DNA from: Primula veris
Lineage: Eukaryota > Streptophyta > Magnoliopsida > Ericales > Primulaceae
Assembly: GCA_963682055.1 (NCBI GenBank)
Contig: OY821745.1
Location: 21,325,342 to 21,389,341, forward strand
Length of the DNA: 64,000 bases
Direction: 5' to 3'
A program made the position numbers and the translations under genes. The notes under the pieces are model-generated. The model searched no databases, was not told the origin of the DNA, and saw nothing but the letters and a program-made list of their open reading frames with translations. Below, piece by piece: positions 32,406 to 42,342 of this stretch (the stretch's first letter is position 1; every line of letters begins with the position of its first letter).

Positions 32406-33937
32406 TATGCCACGAATCCCTTACGGACATTCTAATTAAGCACAAAAATAACCTTCATATAAATAATGGATTATATCGGTATACCAAATTTCTAAATTAT
32501 GGACAAAAGATTGTCTTTGTAATACAAAGTTTTTGTTGTGCTAAATTTAATTGACCTTTCAAATATGTAATAAGACATTCCATATTTGATTCATTCATCT
32601 TCCAGACTTAATCCAGTCAACAAATTTAAACAAAATTATAATAACAGAGATGTACTAGTGTAGATACAAATCTGAACTTTGACACAATTGTGGAATTATA
32701 ATCTATAGTGGTTCTTCTCAAGGAGACCCTAATCAACAAGAGAATCTGTACCTCTATTTATAAACATGTTGTAATAACTCATCATACTGATCATCAACTA
32801 GCTAGTTATCTATTTGAACGGAGTTCTTTTTTTGGTCTATGAATATATGAGGGAAAATTTGTGTTTCCATCAATTAATTGAATAACTTAGTAACTTTTAC
32901 AACCACTTTTCTTTTATATCTAATGGCACCATATTTCGAGACTCTTCCTTAGCAACTTTCGGCCTGAATTGGAAGGGTTAATCCTAGTCCTTACACTGTA
33001 TAATAAACCAATTAAGGAAAAGGCTCTTCTCTGTCCTCTTCTTCACTCTAGACCCGCCACGGCTTGATCAAAGTTTGTTGACCGGTCAACTATATCATCA
33101 CACGTCTAAGAATTCTAATTCTCATGTTATACTCAGAATTCTAATTTTCACCTTCTACTCTAACAATATAAGATTTCGATACTTGCCGCTACAAGATAAT
33201 TAAGATTTAGAGACAAATTTTTTAGAAAAAAAACAACAAAATTTGTCTCTAAATATAGTAATTTTCATTGAGAATAATAATTTTTTGTTCTCAAATCTAA
33301 CTTTTATTTACTAAAACCAAAAAAAGAAAAGAAATTGTCTCCAAAGATAATATCATACCAACATAAGCACACAATTTAATTTTATCTCAAAATAACCCTA
33401 AGCAAATACAAACATTACGATTTAGTTCATATATATATATATATATAGTTTAAGCTTGAATAGACAAGTGGGTTTCTCAATGTATATTTTATGCAGTCAA
33501 TCTAGTGAATGTCGATCATAGTTGATGGCAACCAAAGAAACGAAATAATGAAATGAGAAAATGAATATTTACGCAATACATTAAAATAGAACCATATAGT
33601 TATTATTTAACAAATGCAGTTTTGTGTTCTGGTTGAAAAGTTTTATATCCCATTTTTAAGTATGAATTTTTCTAACAGGAAAACCATTTCGGTAAAACTC
33701 ACAAACTATTCAAAGGAAATATAGACCGTAATACATGAACATACTATTCCTTTTTTGCTCCTATTGCCCTAAGTAAACGACAACTTGGTCATCACGATAT
33801 TTATGTATTCCATTTACTGAATTAACAGGCTACTTTTTATCCCTTTTGAGAGGTAATTAAGAGGGAATGAATTAGGCAAGTATCGACTTCATTGAATAAT
33901 CAATGCACGTAACATATATTTTTCAACTCAATTTTCT
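32406..33937. other. Flank between PR-1 pseudogene 1 and the intact PR-1 gene
   Basis: 32406-33110 corresponds to the downstream flank of the intact gene, and 33530-33937 to the PR-1 promoter flank. In between, 33205-33260 contains a short inverted repeat (TAGAGACAAATTTT ... AAAATTTGTCTCTA), possibly a MITE remnant, and an (AT)n run is at 33430-33448. No gene. Confidence 0.6.
33078..33089. promoter_or_regulatory. Palindromic W-box-like site downstream of PR-1 pseudogene 1
   Basis: TTGACCGGTCAA is a perfect palindrome made of two back-to-back TTGACC W-box cores (WRKY factor targets). Equivalent sites are at 35219-35230 (TTGATCGGTCAA) and 40962-40973. Function in a downstream position is conjecture. 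Confidence 0.4.
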
Positions 33938-33945
33938 TATAAATA
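33938..33945 (+). promoter_or_regulatory. PR-1 TATA box
   Basis: TATAAATA, 81 bp upstream of the ATG, giving a leader of about 50 bases with a start about 30 bp downstream of the TATA box. The same box is preserved in both pseudogenes. Confidence 0.7.
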
Positions 33946-34025
33946 CCTGAATTCTTTATCCTCCTTTCTTCACCTAGTTACCAATTACATAAAGATTAAT
34001 AAACACTTGTATCTTCAACACCACT

Positions 34026-34532
34026 ATGGGTCTTTCTAGGATCTTGACTCGCTTTCCATCCGCAGTTTTAATCCTTACCCTACTTACCCTGTCTTATCAT
34101 GACTTATGCTATGCCCAAAACTCCCCACAAGACTACCTCACTCCCCACAACTCGGCTCGTGCAGCAGTTGGTGTTGCGCCCATGACATGGGACAATACTG
34201 TGGCAGCTTATGCCCAAAATTATGCAAACCAGAGAAGAGGCGATTGCCGCCTTGTGCATTCTGGTGGACCATACGGAGAGAACATCTTTTGGGGAAGCGG
34301 GCGTGAATTTACAGCCGGAGATGCAGTAAGGGCATGGGTGAATGAGAGGCAATACTATAACTATGACTCTAATACTTGTCAAAGCGGACAACAATGCGGG
34401 CACTACACTCAAGTGGTCTGGCGTAACTCGGTCAGGGTTGGGTGTGCTAGGGTTCAATGCAATAATGGCGCGTGGTTCATTATTTGCAACTATTCTCCTC
34501 GGGGCAACTATGTTGATCAACGCCCATATTAG
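34026..34532 (+). CDS. PR1: Pathogenesis-related protein 1 (PR-1), intact single-exon gene
   Basis: 168 codons without intron, the usual PR-1 size. Residues 1-30 form a signal peptide (basic start, hydrophobic core [10 protein letters not shown], probable cleavage after CYA), so the product is secreted to the apoplast. The mature CAP domain carries [19 protein letters not shown] and the signature [11 protein letters not shown]. It has six cysteines for three disulfides and the C-terminal ...[11 protein letters not shown]-1 proteins are defence-induced, bind sterols, and release a C-terminal CAPE peptide. Here the residue before the expected cut is Ser (CNYS), where CNYD is usual. It has a TATA box at 33938. 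It is flanked by a 5'-deleted duplicate and repeated downstream DNA, so it sits in a rearranging locus. Confidence 0.95.
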   Translation: MGLSRILTRFPSAVLILTLLTLSYHDLCYAQNSPQDYLTPHNSARAAVGVAPMTWDNTVAAYAQNYANQRRGDCRLVHSGGPYGENIFWGSGREFTAGDAVRAWVNERQYYNYDSNTCQSGQQCGHYTQVVWRNSVRVGCARVQCNNGAWFIICNYSPRGNYVDQRPY

Positions 34533-36118
34533 GTTCCTGATATGTCATGAAGCCCTTACGGACATTCTAATTAAGTACCAAAATAAGCTTGATATAAATA
34601 ATGGATCATATCGGTATACCAAATTTCTATATTATGGACAAAAAGTTGTCTCTGTGATACAAGGTCTTTGTTGTGCTAAATTTAAATGACCTTGCAAATA
34701 TATAATAAGAAATTCCATATTTCAATCATTCCTCTTCAAAGACTTGATCCAGTCAACAACTTTAAACAAAATTATAATAACAGAGATGTACAGTGTACAT
34801 ACAAATCTGAACTTTGACACAATTATGGAATTATAATCTATAGTGGTTCTTCACAAGGAGATAATCAGCGAGAGAATTTGTACCTGTTTATTTATAAACA
34901 TGTTGTAATAACTCATCATGATACTGATCATCAACTAGTTACCGATTTGAACGGAGTTCTTTTTTTTGGTCTATGAATAAACGAGGGAAATTTTGTATTT
35001 CCATCAATTAATTGAATAACTTAGTACCTTTTAAAACCACATTTCTTTTATATCTAATGGCACCATATTTCGAGACTCTTCCTTAACAACTTTCGGCTTG
35101 AATTGGAAGGGTTAATCCTAGTCCTTACACTGTATAATAAACCATTTCTCTCCAAGGAAAAGGCGCTTCTCTCTCCTCTTCTTCACTCTAGACCGGCCAC
35201 GGGCTTGGTCAAAGTGTGTTGATCGGTCAACTATATCATCACACATCTCTCACCATGATAGGTTGATCAAACCACTAGGCAACCGTTGGAAATCATGTGA
35301 ATATATATATATATATATATATGGATGTTTCCAAGTGCTAAGTACTGACTTTGAGTTAAAATCCTAAATATCTACTGCTAGAAATTTGTATTGTTCTCAA
35401 CTTATCTGAAAATCTTGAAGGCCAAGATTCAAAACGGTATATTCACTTAGGCTAAACAGTTAATCGATTTGAATGTAAATTTGGCTTTAAAGTTGTAATA
35501 TGAAAGGTAGCAACTCGGGAAGTTGAAAAGGTTGAAAAGTTAGGGAAACCTCTTATCTCATGAATTGTATATATACAATCATGTTCCATATGAGGTGCAA
35601 CTTGTTATACCATGTGTGTGTAGATGGGTGCACCACATACGCGCACGCACGATCGGCTTAGCTCGGTCACGGTACTCAGGACTCGCCTCATCCTATAGAA
35701 GGGCATTCCCGCTCTCTCATTCTTACAACACACACAACGCAATATGCATAGATAGCATATAGAGACAGAAACAAATGACCAATGGCTCGATCTTTACACA
35801 TTGTGCTAGGCGTTGTGCCTTAGAGGTACAGTGTCAATTCAGAAAAATTCAACAACTACTACATAAATACGGCTAGTCACCTACAAAGATAGACATAGAA
35901 CCATATACCTAACTAGATAGATAACGCATATGATGGCTACCCAACACAATCGAGAACAAATATCATTACAATCACGTTCATATTCTTGTTGCGGCTCTTC
36001 ACCAACCCTCATTCTCCGCATATGGCCAGAATTCCTAATAACAGACCATTCACTCTCTCCCTTTAAGTATATGTTCACATCTACTAAATATATATCTACT
36101 TGTTAAAAACGTAGTTAA
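34533..36118. other. PR-1 downstream flank
   Basis: Non-coding. 34533-35260 matches the flank of pseudogene 1, and 35048-36255 matches 40790-42340. It includes an (AT)n run at 35298-35322, the W-box-like palindrome at 35219-35230 and a GC-richer stretch at 35630-35720. No convincing gene; the short frames near 35565 and 35881 lack family motifs. Confidence 0.6.
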
Positions 36119-36415
36119 CACTACAAGAAAAAAGACATATGGTAACAAAAAAAATTGTTGCTATTGAACCTAATTCTGTTACAAACGAAGATTAGCAACA
36201 ATTTAGCAATAAAAAACGGTATGTTATTATTTGTCTTGTTGCAGATTTCAGCAACTGAATTAGCAACACACGATTGTCGTCAGCAACATAACAGTAACAT
36301 ACTTTTTATGTTGTTGTATTTGTAACATAATTGTATCATACTTTTTATGTTGCTACTTGACGGATTTTTTGGATGTAAAAGCAAAACTTCTGTAACACAA
36401 ATTTTCTTGTCGGGA
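36119..36415 (+). mobile_element. CACTA-type terminus, possibly a miniature CACTA element
   Basis: CACTACAAGAAAAAAG at 36119, preceded by TAA, is a canonical CACTA terminus. It is followed by AGCAACA/TAGCAAC words that resemble subterminal repeats. A right end is not clear: TTTTCTTGTCGGG near 36404 is a degenerate candidate that would give an element of about 300 bp. The same left end is at 42204. Confidence 0.55.
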
Positions 36416-36610
36416 ATTTGTTATAGATTGTTCTTCAATCTCCTTTTAATATTTAAAAGATTGTAGATATTATTGTTAGTATTGTGTTACTATTTATAAT
36501 ATTTGTCTATTAAAAAGTTTATAATATGTTGATATTTTGTTACTAAAAATGTTGCAATTCACTTGCTAGTAATTTGTATATATATATATATATATATATA
36601 TAAATATATT
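36416..36610. other. AT-rich DNA with (TA)n microsatellite
   Basis: Non-coding. A TATATA run at about 36576-36610 abuts the end of the E3 LTR. Confidence 0.6.
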
Positions 36611-37707
36611 TGTTGGCCCGTAAGTGGCTAAATTTTAGAGAAGGGGTGAATAAGGTTTACGTATGATTTTCGCGGAATAAAATATTTGAGCAAATATAAC
36701 CCTAATTAGTGATTCTAAACTTAATCAATAGTAATGTCTAAAATAATACTAATTTAAGCCATGAAAGTTATCAATTAAGCAATAATATAAATACGGAATT
36801 AAAAGATTAAGGAAAGGATTGACACCACGATATATAGAGGTTCGGCAAACCCGTCTAGTCCTCTCCTCGTTATTCACGCTACCGAGTATTTAACTATAAT
36901 CTTCTTCCCAAGATTACAACCTAACGAGCTAATATACGGATTAAACTCCCCCTCACTCTAAGAGTATCCCGAATGAAAAGACTTACAGCTTTTAAGCAAC
37001 ACTCACTTACAAAGCCTATACCCGATCACTCGCTCACAAATGAGTTTATAATTCACTCTATAATTTTAATCGAAAGTGTATCACTTACTAACAAATAGTA
37101 TCTTGATATTTATATGATTACAATATGATTACACACAAGAATATTTATGAAGATAAGTGAGAAAAATGAAGTATAAGCTCGATTCTTGATCTTGAATGAA
37201 TTGCTTTTTGTGTGTGAAAATTGGGGTGATTTCTTCAAAGGTTTTGGGGGTATTTGAAGGCCAAAAATATCCCAATTGGTCATGTTACCGTTGCTTGATG
37301 GTGTATATTTCTAACCATTGGTTTTTACCAATTTTCTCAATTATCCAAAATAAATCAAAAAGGCTATTTTTGAATTCGGCAGAAAACGATCTGTCGTTTT
37401 CTGTATTTCGACCGGTTGTTCTTATATGACTTCTCTGGTTGAATTTTGACCAAAACGATCGGTCCTTTTGTCCAAGATGATTGGTCGTTTTCTGGCAATT
37501 TTACGGTTTTCTCGCTATACTCCAAATACTCGTAACTTCTTCGTTTTAACTCCGATTATGGTAAACCCTTGGCTTCGTATTTAAGTACTCTATCATTTTG
37601 AGCCTTAACATGCTAGATAAAATGATTAGTACCCAAAACAAGCTTTTATCATGTTTTACATATTTTGTTATCATTAAAAAAATTGATTAGAAGAATATCG
37701 TTCAACA
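36611..37707 (-). repeat. E3 3' LTR
   Basis: 1097 bp. On the minus strand it begins TGTTGAACGATATTC and ends CGGGCCAACA, with TG...CA ends and a purine tract AAAAAGGGAGAGAT directly before it. It holds several ACGATCGGTCST-like palindromic words near 37386-37490. A short frame near 37196-37429 inside it is not considered coding. Confidence 0.88.
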
Positions 37708-37721
37708 ATCTCTCCCTTTTT
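37708..37721 (-). promoter_or_regulatory. E3 polypurine tract
   Basis: Minus-strand AAAAAGGGAGAGAT directly adjoining the LTR. A second purine tract (ACAAAGGGGGAGAA, near 38279-38295) lies just after ORF3 and may be an internal tract. Confidence 0.8.
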
Positions 37722-38314
37722 GATGATGACAAAATATTGATTAAAAACATATTATAAACTCTTTTGCTAACACATAATTATAACCGAGATGTGTACGGGA
37801 CATTTACTAGGATAAAAAGATTTGGTGAAAAACAAGTAAATGTCACAACATCCGATAACGAAGTCTTTTAAAGTATAAAATTTTTGAAGAAAAAAAAAAA
37901 AAAAAACTAGAGTCATAAAGTAAAAATAATGAAAGGACAAATGCAAGTGAAAAATTTGCCATAGTTTTGCCTAAAAACGTTCAATCGCCACAAATGAAAA
38001 AAGCAATAAATAACAACCCAATTGACAAAATATTATTGCGCACAAATTTCAACAACATATTATATGGTAATAATGCATTCATATAAAAATTAATAAACAT
38101 GATACATTTCGTCAATCTCACAAACTATTAGAATTAAAGACTCACCATAACACAAATGTAAAGACGCACCATAACACAAATGCTAGCGAAAAAGTTTGCT
38201 ACTTATTACATAATAAAACTTTGTTCGAAAATTGAAGCATAAAATAAATACAATTGCAAAAACAAAACGAATGGGTATTTCTCCCCCTTTGTCAACATCA
38301 AAAAAAATAAACGC
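37722..38314 (-). other. E3 untranslated region between ORF3 and the 3' LTR
   Basis: AT-rich, non-coding, with a poly-A run near 37890-37906. The second purine tract described for E3 lies at its right end. Confidence 0.6.
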
Positions 38315-39715
38315 CTAATCGCGGTGGGAAATCGCATCGTCGTCCTCGTCATCATCCTCTATGTCATCCTCATTTGCATTTGTACTGGCAAGCTCGGGAA
38401 AGTAAGCGGAGAACTTCGCCCTTTGCTCGGCGCTAAGGCGATCAAGTTCATCAAGTTTCTCTTGACCCGGATTCAAGAAGCGATACATGCTTCGGGTCAC
38501 TTGCGCATTCCAATAGTTGTCGATGTATAGGTCATTGTAGAATTGGTCGGAGCACGGGAGCGGGGTGGACGAGACAACTTTTGCTTTGCCTCTACCCTGA
38601 GATGGACGAGAAGAAGTAGGGATATCGGTCGGAGGAATTGAATCGAAGGAAATAGGTAAATCCTCACAAGGGGCGACTCTCGGTGCGGCCTTAGGACCGA
38701 CATACTCTTCCTCCTCAAGGGGAAGAGGGGCGTAGTCGGGACCGGACACTTTCCTATCCGACCAAGTGATGGTTCTTTTGTTAGTATCGAATATGATATA
38801 CATTTGGGCAAGATAGGCGACATCCCAAACGTGTTTATCTTTGTTTTTAAAAGGAGTTCCACCAGGAGCAATGTGGAGGTCCTTGAGGATGGCGAAAATT
38901 AGAGCACCGTAAGGTAGCCCATTTTTGGATTTAGTTTTGAGAGAATCCATTTTAAAAAAGATAAGTGTATCCAAGTCGAGTTTGACTTGACGATGGATGC
39001 AACCTAAGAGAAAAATGTATTCATTCGTGACATCGATAAAGTTAGAAGAATGAGGGAGCACGATATGCGAGAGAATATGATAAGCCATTTTATTGTGAAA
39101 AAGTAGGCCGTGAGCCTTGTTTGAGCGATTATTGTGATGCGGATGAAAAAGCTCATCTTTGAGATCATTAAAGCTTTGAATCTCAAGCATTTGACAAAGT
39201 TCGTCACTTTGCTCATACACACCATCGTCATCTAGGTTCAAGAGATTTTGCAAACGGTTTATACCGTAAACAAAAGGTTGCCCATACATGGTTGAGCGTA
39301 ATCGAAGCTCATTACCTCTACCCCTATCAACTACCAAATTGGCATAGAATTCGTAAATATTTTCATAAAAAAATGGTTCTTTCAATGTAAGAATGGTGTC
39401 CAATTTTTGAAATTGAAAATGATCCATTAGGAAGGGAAAACGCTCAAGAAAGAGAGGAATGTCGATAGTGAAATTTGACAAAATACCTCTTTTTGTGATG
39501 GACGAGGGATAATGAGGAGGGATGGAGCCGGAGGGAGGAACCGAGGCCGAAGGGACACCGAAGCCCGAACGAGCAGCGGCGTCGGTTGGAGGAGTGGTGT
39601 TCGAGACTGCGGCTCGAGAAGCACGGGGCACACGCGGATGGCGAGAGGATTGAGGTATGTACTCGTCTTCACTCTCATCGACAAGAGTGGGTTGACCCTT
39701 CTTATAACGACCCAT
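38315..39715 (-). CDS. E3 ORF3, intact 466-codon protein with plant transposon protein domain
   Basis: Uninterrupted from ATG (39715) to stop (38315). Residues 1-75 are basic, Ser/Pro-rich and probably disordered. The core contains FYENIYEFYANLVVDRGRGN, QPFVYGINRLQNLLNL and HILSHIVLPHSSN, matching the domain in E1/E2 ORF3 (EFYANL, then an INxLL-type motif). The C terminus is strongly acidic (NEDDIEDDDEDDD). There is no signal peptide or hydrophobic membrane span, so an envelope role is not supported. It is intact although the element's pol is truncated. Function unknown. Confidence 0.82.
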   Translation of the reverse strand: MGRYKKGQPTLVDESEDEYIPQSSRHPRVPRASRAAVSNTTPPTDAAARSGFGVPSASVPPSGSIPPHYPSSITKRGILSNFTIDIPLFLERFPFLMDHFQFQKLDTILTLKEPFFYENIYEFYANLVVDRGRGNELRLRSTMYGQPFVYGINRLQNLLNLDDDGVYEQSDELCQMLEIQSFNDLKDELFHPHHNNRSNKAHGLLFHNKMAYHILSHIVLPHSSNFIDVTNEYIFLLGCIHRQVKLDLDTLIFFKMDSLKTKSKNGLPYGALIFAILKDLHIAPGGTPFKNKDKHVWDVAYLAQMYIIFDTNKRTITWSDRKVSGPDYAPLPLEEEEYVGPKAAPRVAPCEDLPISFDSIPPTDIPTSSRPSQGRGKAKVVSSTPLPCSDQFYNDLYIDNYWNAQVTRSMYRFLNPGQEKLDELDRLSAEQRAKFSAYFPELASTNANEDDIEDDDEDDDAISHRD

Positions 39716-40268
39716 TTGAGATGTAAAAGAGATGGGGGTTTGAGAAAAAAATTAGGGTTTGAAAAAAAATTAGGGTTTTTGAAAAGATTTCAATTGATTT
39801 GGTATTGATCGATTTAATGGGTTATGAATTTATAGAGAATAAAGGAATTAGAGAGAGAGATTGAAATATTTGTTGGGGAATTTTTTTGGAAGATTTTGAG
39901 GAAGGGAGCGAATTTGGGAGAGAGAGAGAGTTGAAATATTGTTGAATGAAAAAGATTTTAGGGTTGAAGGATTTTAAATAAAACTGAAACAGAAAAACGA
40001 TCGGTCGTTATAGGGATTTCGACTGGTCGTTTTGGGTAAAAAAATACCATAGACCAGGTTCAAAAAACAATCGCTCGTTTCGGTGTTCGATCGCTTGTTT
40101 TTAACAAAAACGACCGGTCATTTTATTACAGTCGACCGGTCGACTGTAAACTGATACGGAACGATAATTTTTGCACTTTTCGATACTTATTTGGCAAAAA
40201 AAATAAAGAAATTTTTTACCAGATAGTCATATAAAGTCAAAAAATATATATATATATGTAAGTACAAG
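39716..40268 (-). other. E3 pol-ORF3 spacer with CGACCGGTCG palindromes
   Basis: Non-coding spacer. It contains ACGATCGGTCGT (39997-40008), CGACTGGTCG (about 40019), a CGACCGGTC (40111-40119) and a perfect 24-bp palindrome at 40126-40149. GA-rich repeats are at 39850-39930. Confidence 0.7.
40126..40149. repeat. Perfect 24-bp palindrome in the E3 spacer
   Basis: Centred on GTCGACCGGTCGAC, every base from 40126 to 40149 pairs with its mirror position. It could form a hairpin or bind a dimeric protein. It shares its core with palindromes in the E3 LTR. Confidence 0.9.
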
Positions 40269-40785
40269 TCACACATCAAACATACCTAACTCTCGTCGAA
40301 TAAAACAAAATTGTTCCTCGTTAAGGGGTTTTGTAAAAATATCGGCTAATTGCCAATCGGTACTTATATATTCAAGTATAATATCCCCTTTTTGAACATG
40401 ATCCCTTAGAAAGTGATGTCGCAAATTTATATGTTTAGTGCGAGAGTGTTGGATCGGATTTTTCGATAGATTTATTGCACTAGTATTATCACACAAAATA
40501 GGCACACTATCAAAGGATAATTCAAAATCATTCAATTGTTGACGCATCCAAAGAATTTACGCACAACAACTACCCACATCAACGTATTCCGGCTCCGCCG
40601 TAGAAAGTGCAACCGAATTTTGTTTATTGCTATTCCAAGAAACTAAAGCATTTCCTAAAAAATGGCAAGTGCCACTAGTACTTTTTCTATCTAAACGACA
40701 ACCGGCAAAGTCTGCGTCCGAATAGCCAAGCAAATCAAATGTAGTATCATGCGGATAAAACAATCCTAAATTGGAACTTTCGGCC
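40269..40785 (-). pseudogene. E3 pol, RNase H end (truncated)
   Basis: 40763-40557 encodes LLGYSDADFAGCRLDRKSTS, GTCHFLGNALVSWNSNKQN and STAEPEYV. After a stop, 40547-40269 encodes ILCDNTSAINLSKNPIQHS, HINLRHHFL and WQLADIFTKPLNEEQF. These are the copia RNase H motifs in order. The usual Ala of AEAEY is Pro here. The N-terminal side is cut off near 40785 in the codons before the YSDAD motif. Confidence 0.85.
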
Positions 40786-40789
40786 TGAA

Positions 40790-42342
40790 TTTATATCTAA
40801 TGGCACCATATTTCGTGACTCTTCCTTAACAACTTTCGGCCTGAATTGGAAGGGTTAATCCTAGTCTTTACACTGTATAATAAACCATTTCTCTCCAAGG
40901 AAAAGGCGCTTCTCTCTCCTCTTCTTCACTCTAGACCGGCCACGGGCTTGGTCAAAGTGTGTTGACCGGTCAACTATATCATCACACATCTCTCACCATG
41001 ATAGGTTGATCAAACCACTAGGCAACCGTTGGAAATCATGTGAATATATATATATATATGGATGTTTCCAAGTGCTAAGTACTGACTTTGAGTTAAAATC
41101 CTAAATATCTAGCGCTAGAAATTTGTATTGTTCTCAACTTATCTGAAAATCTTGAAGGCCAAGATTCAAAACGGTATATTCACTTATGCTAAACAGTTAG
41201 TCGATTTGAATGTAAATTTGGCTTTAAAGTTGTAATATGAAAGGTAGCAACTCGGGAAGTTGAAAAGGTTGAAAAGTTAGGGAAACCTCTTATCTCATGA
41301 ATTGTATATATACAATCATGTTCCATATGAGGTGCAACTTGTTATACCATGTGTGTGCAGATGGGTGCACCACATACGCGCACGCACGATCGGCTTAGCT
41401 CGGTCACGGTACTCAGGACTCGCCTCATCCTATAGAAGGGCATTCCCGCTCTCTCATTCTTACAACGCAAACAACGCAATATGCATAGATAGCATATAGA
41501 GACAGAACCAAACCACCAACGGCTCGATCTTTACACATTGTTCTAGGCGTTGTGCCTTGGAGGTACAGTGTCATATTCGACCAAAAGCAGAAAGATGGCT
41601 GGATGAATATTGTAATGGAATCTGTTTAACACATGCCTCTTCTTTTTATTTATGTCCTTACATTCTGTTTAGTGATGTAGTTTCAGCTTATTACAGTTAA
41701 GTCTTATCGTTTAGTAATTCTACTATCCTTTTTGGCAGTTTCAGTTTACTTCAATTCTGCCCGAGAGTTTAATAATTATATATACTAAATTTGTTCAACA
41801 GTTTCTGTCATTTCTTTTATGTTCGGTAGTTTCAGAAATCGTCAAATCAGTCATAGAATTCCATTTCAGAAATAAAATTGTTTAATTTTTTAATATGTGT
41901 AATATATTTTACTGTTTTTCGATTCAGAAAAATCCAACAACTACTACATAAATACGGCTAGTCACCTACAAAGATAGACATAGAACCATATAACTAACTA
42001 GATACATAACGCATATGATGGCTACCCAACACAATCGAGAACTAATATCATTACAATCACGTTCATAGTCTTGTTGCGGCTCTTCACCAACCCTCATTCT
42101 CCGCATATGTCCAGAATTCCTAATAACAGACCATTGACTCTCTCCCTTTAAGTATATGTTCACATCTACTAAATATATATCTACTTGTTAAAAACGTAGT
42201 TAACACTACAAGAAAAAAGACATATGGCAAAAAAAAAAATTGTTGCTATTGAACCTAATTCTGTTACAAACGAAGATTAGCAACAATTTAGCAATAAAAA
42301 ACGGTATGTTATTCTTTGTCTTGCTGCAGATTTCAGCAACAG
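40790..42342. repeat. Second copy of PR-1 downstream flank (partner 35048-36255)
   Basis: Matches 35048-36255 with few differences, including the W-box-like palindrome (40962-40973) and the CACTA left end (42204). About 350 bp at 41573-41922 is extra relative to the partner; microhomology ATTC at its edges allows either an insertion here or a deletion there. It ends at CAGATTTCAGCAAC, then block B begins. Confidence 0.88.
42204..42342 (+). mobile_element. Truncated CACTA-type terminus
   Basis: CACTACAAGAAAAAAG at 42204 preceded by TAA, same as 36119. It is cut after about 140 bp at the junction with block B. Confidence 0.6.

Larger units (their letters stand above)
36611..40789 (-). mobile_element. 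SIRE-type copia element E3, 3' part (minus strand)
   Basis: On the minus strand: RNase H end of pol (40785-40269), spacer, ORF3 (39715-38315), a polypurine tract and the 3' LTR (37707-36611). Gag, integrase, RT and 5' LTR are missing; the sequence breaks off near 40775-40790 and joins PR-1 flank DNA. LTR and ORF3 are unlike E1/E2 at nucleotide level, so this is a second family of the same lineage. Confidence 0.88.

Noticed and set aside
35565..36078. Short conserved frames near 35565-35762 (+) and 35881-36078 (-), repeated at 41302-41499 and 41966-42163
   Set aside because: They are shared because the DNA is duplicated. They have no family motif and no coding-like pattern of differences.
38315..39715. 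Host gene of unknown function
   Set aside because: Its position between copia RNase H and a polypurine tract plus LTR, and its similarity to ORF3 of E1/E2, identify it as a retrotransposon ORF.
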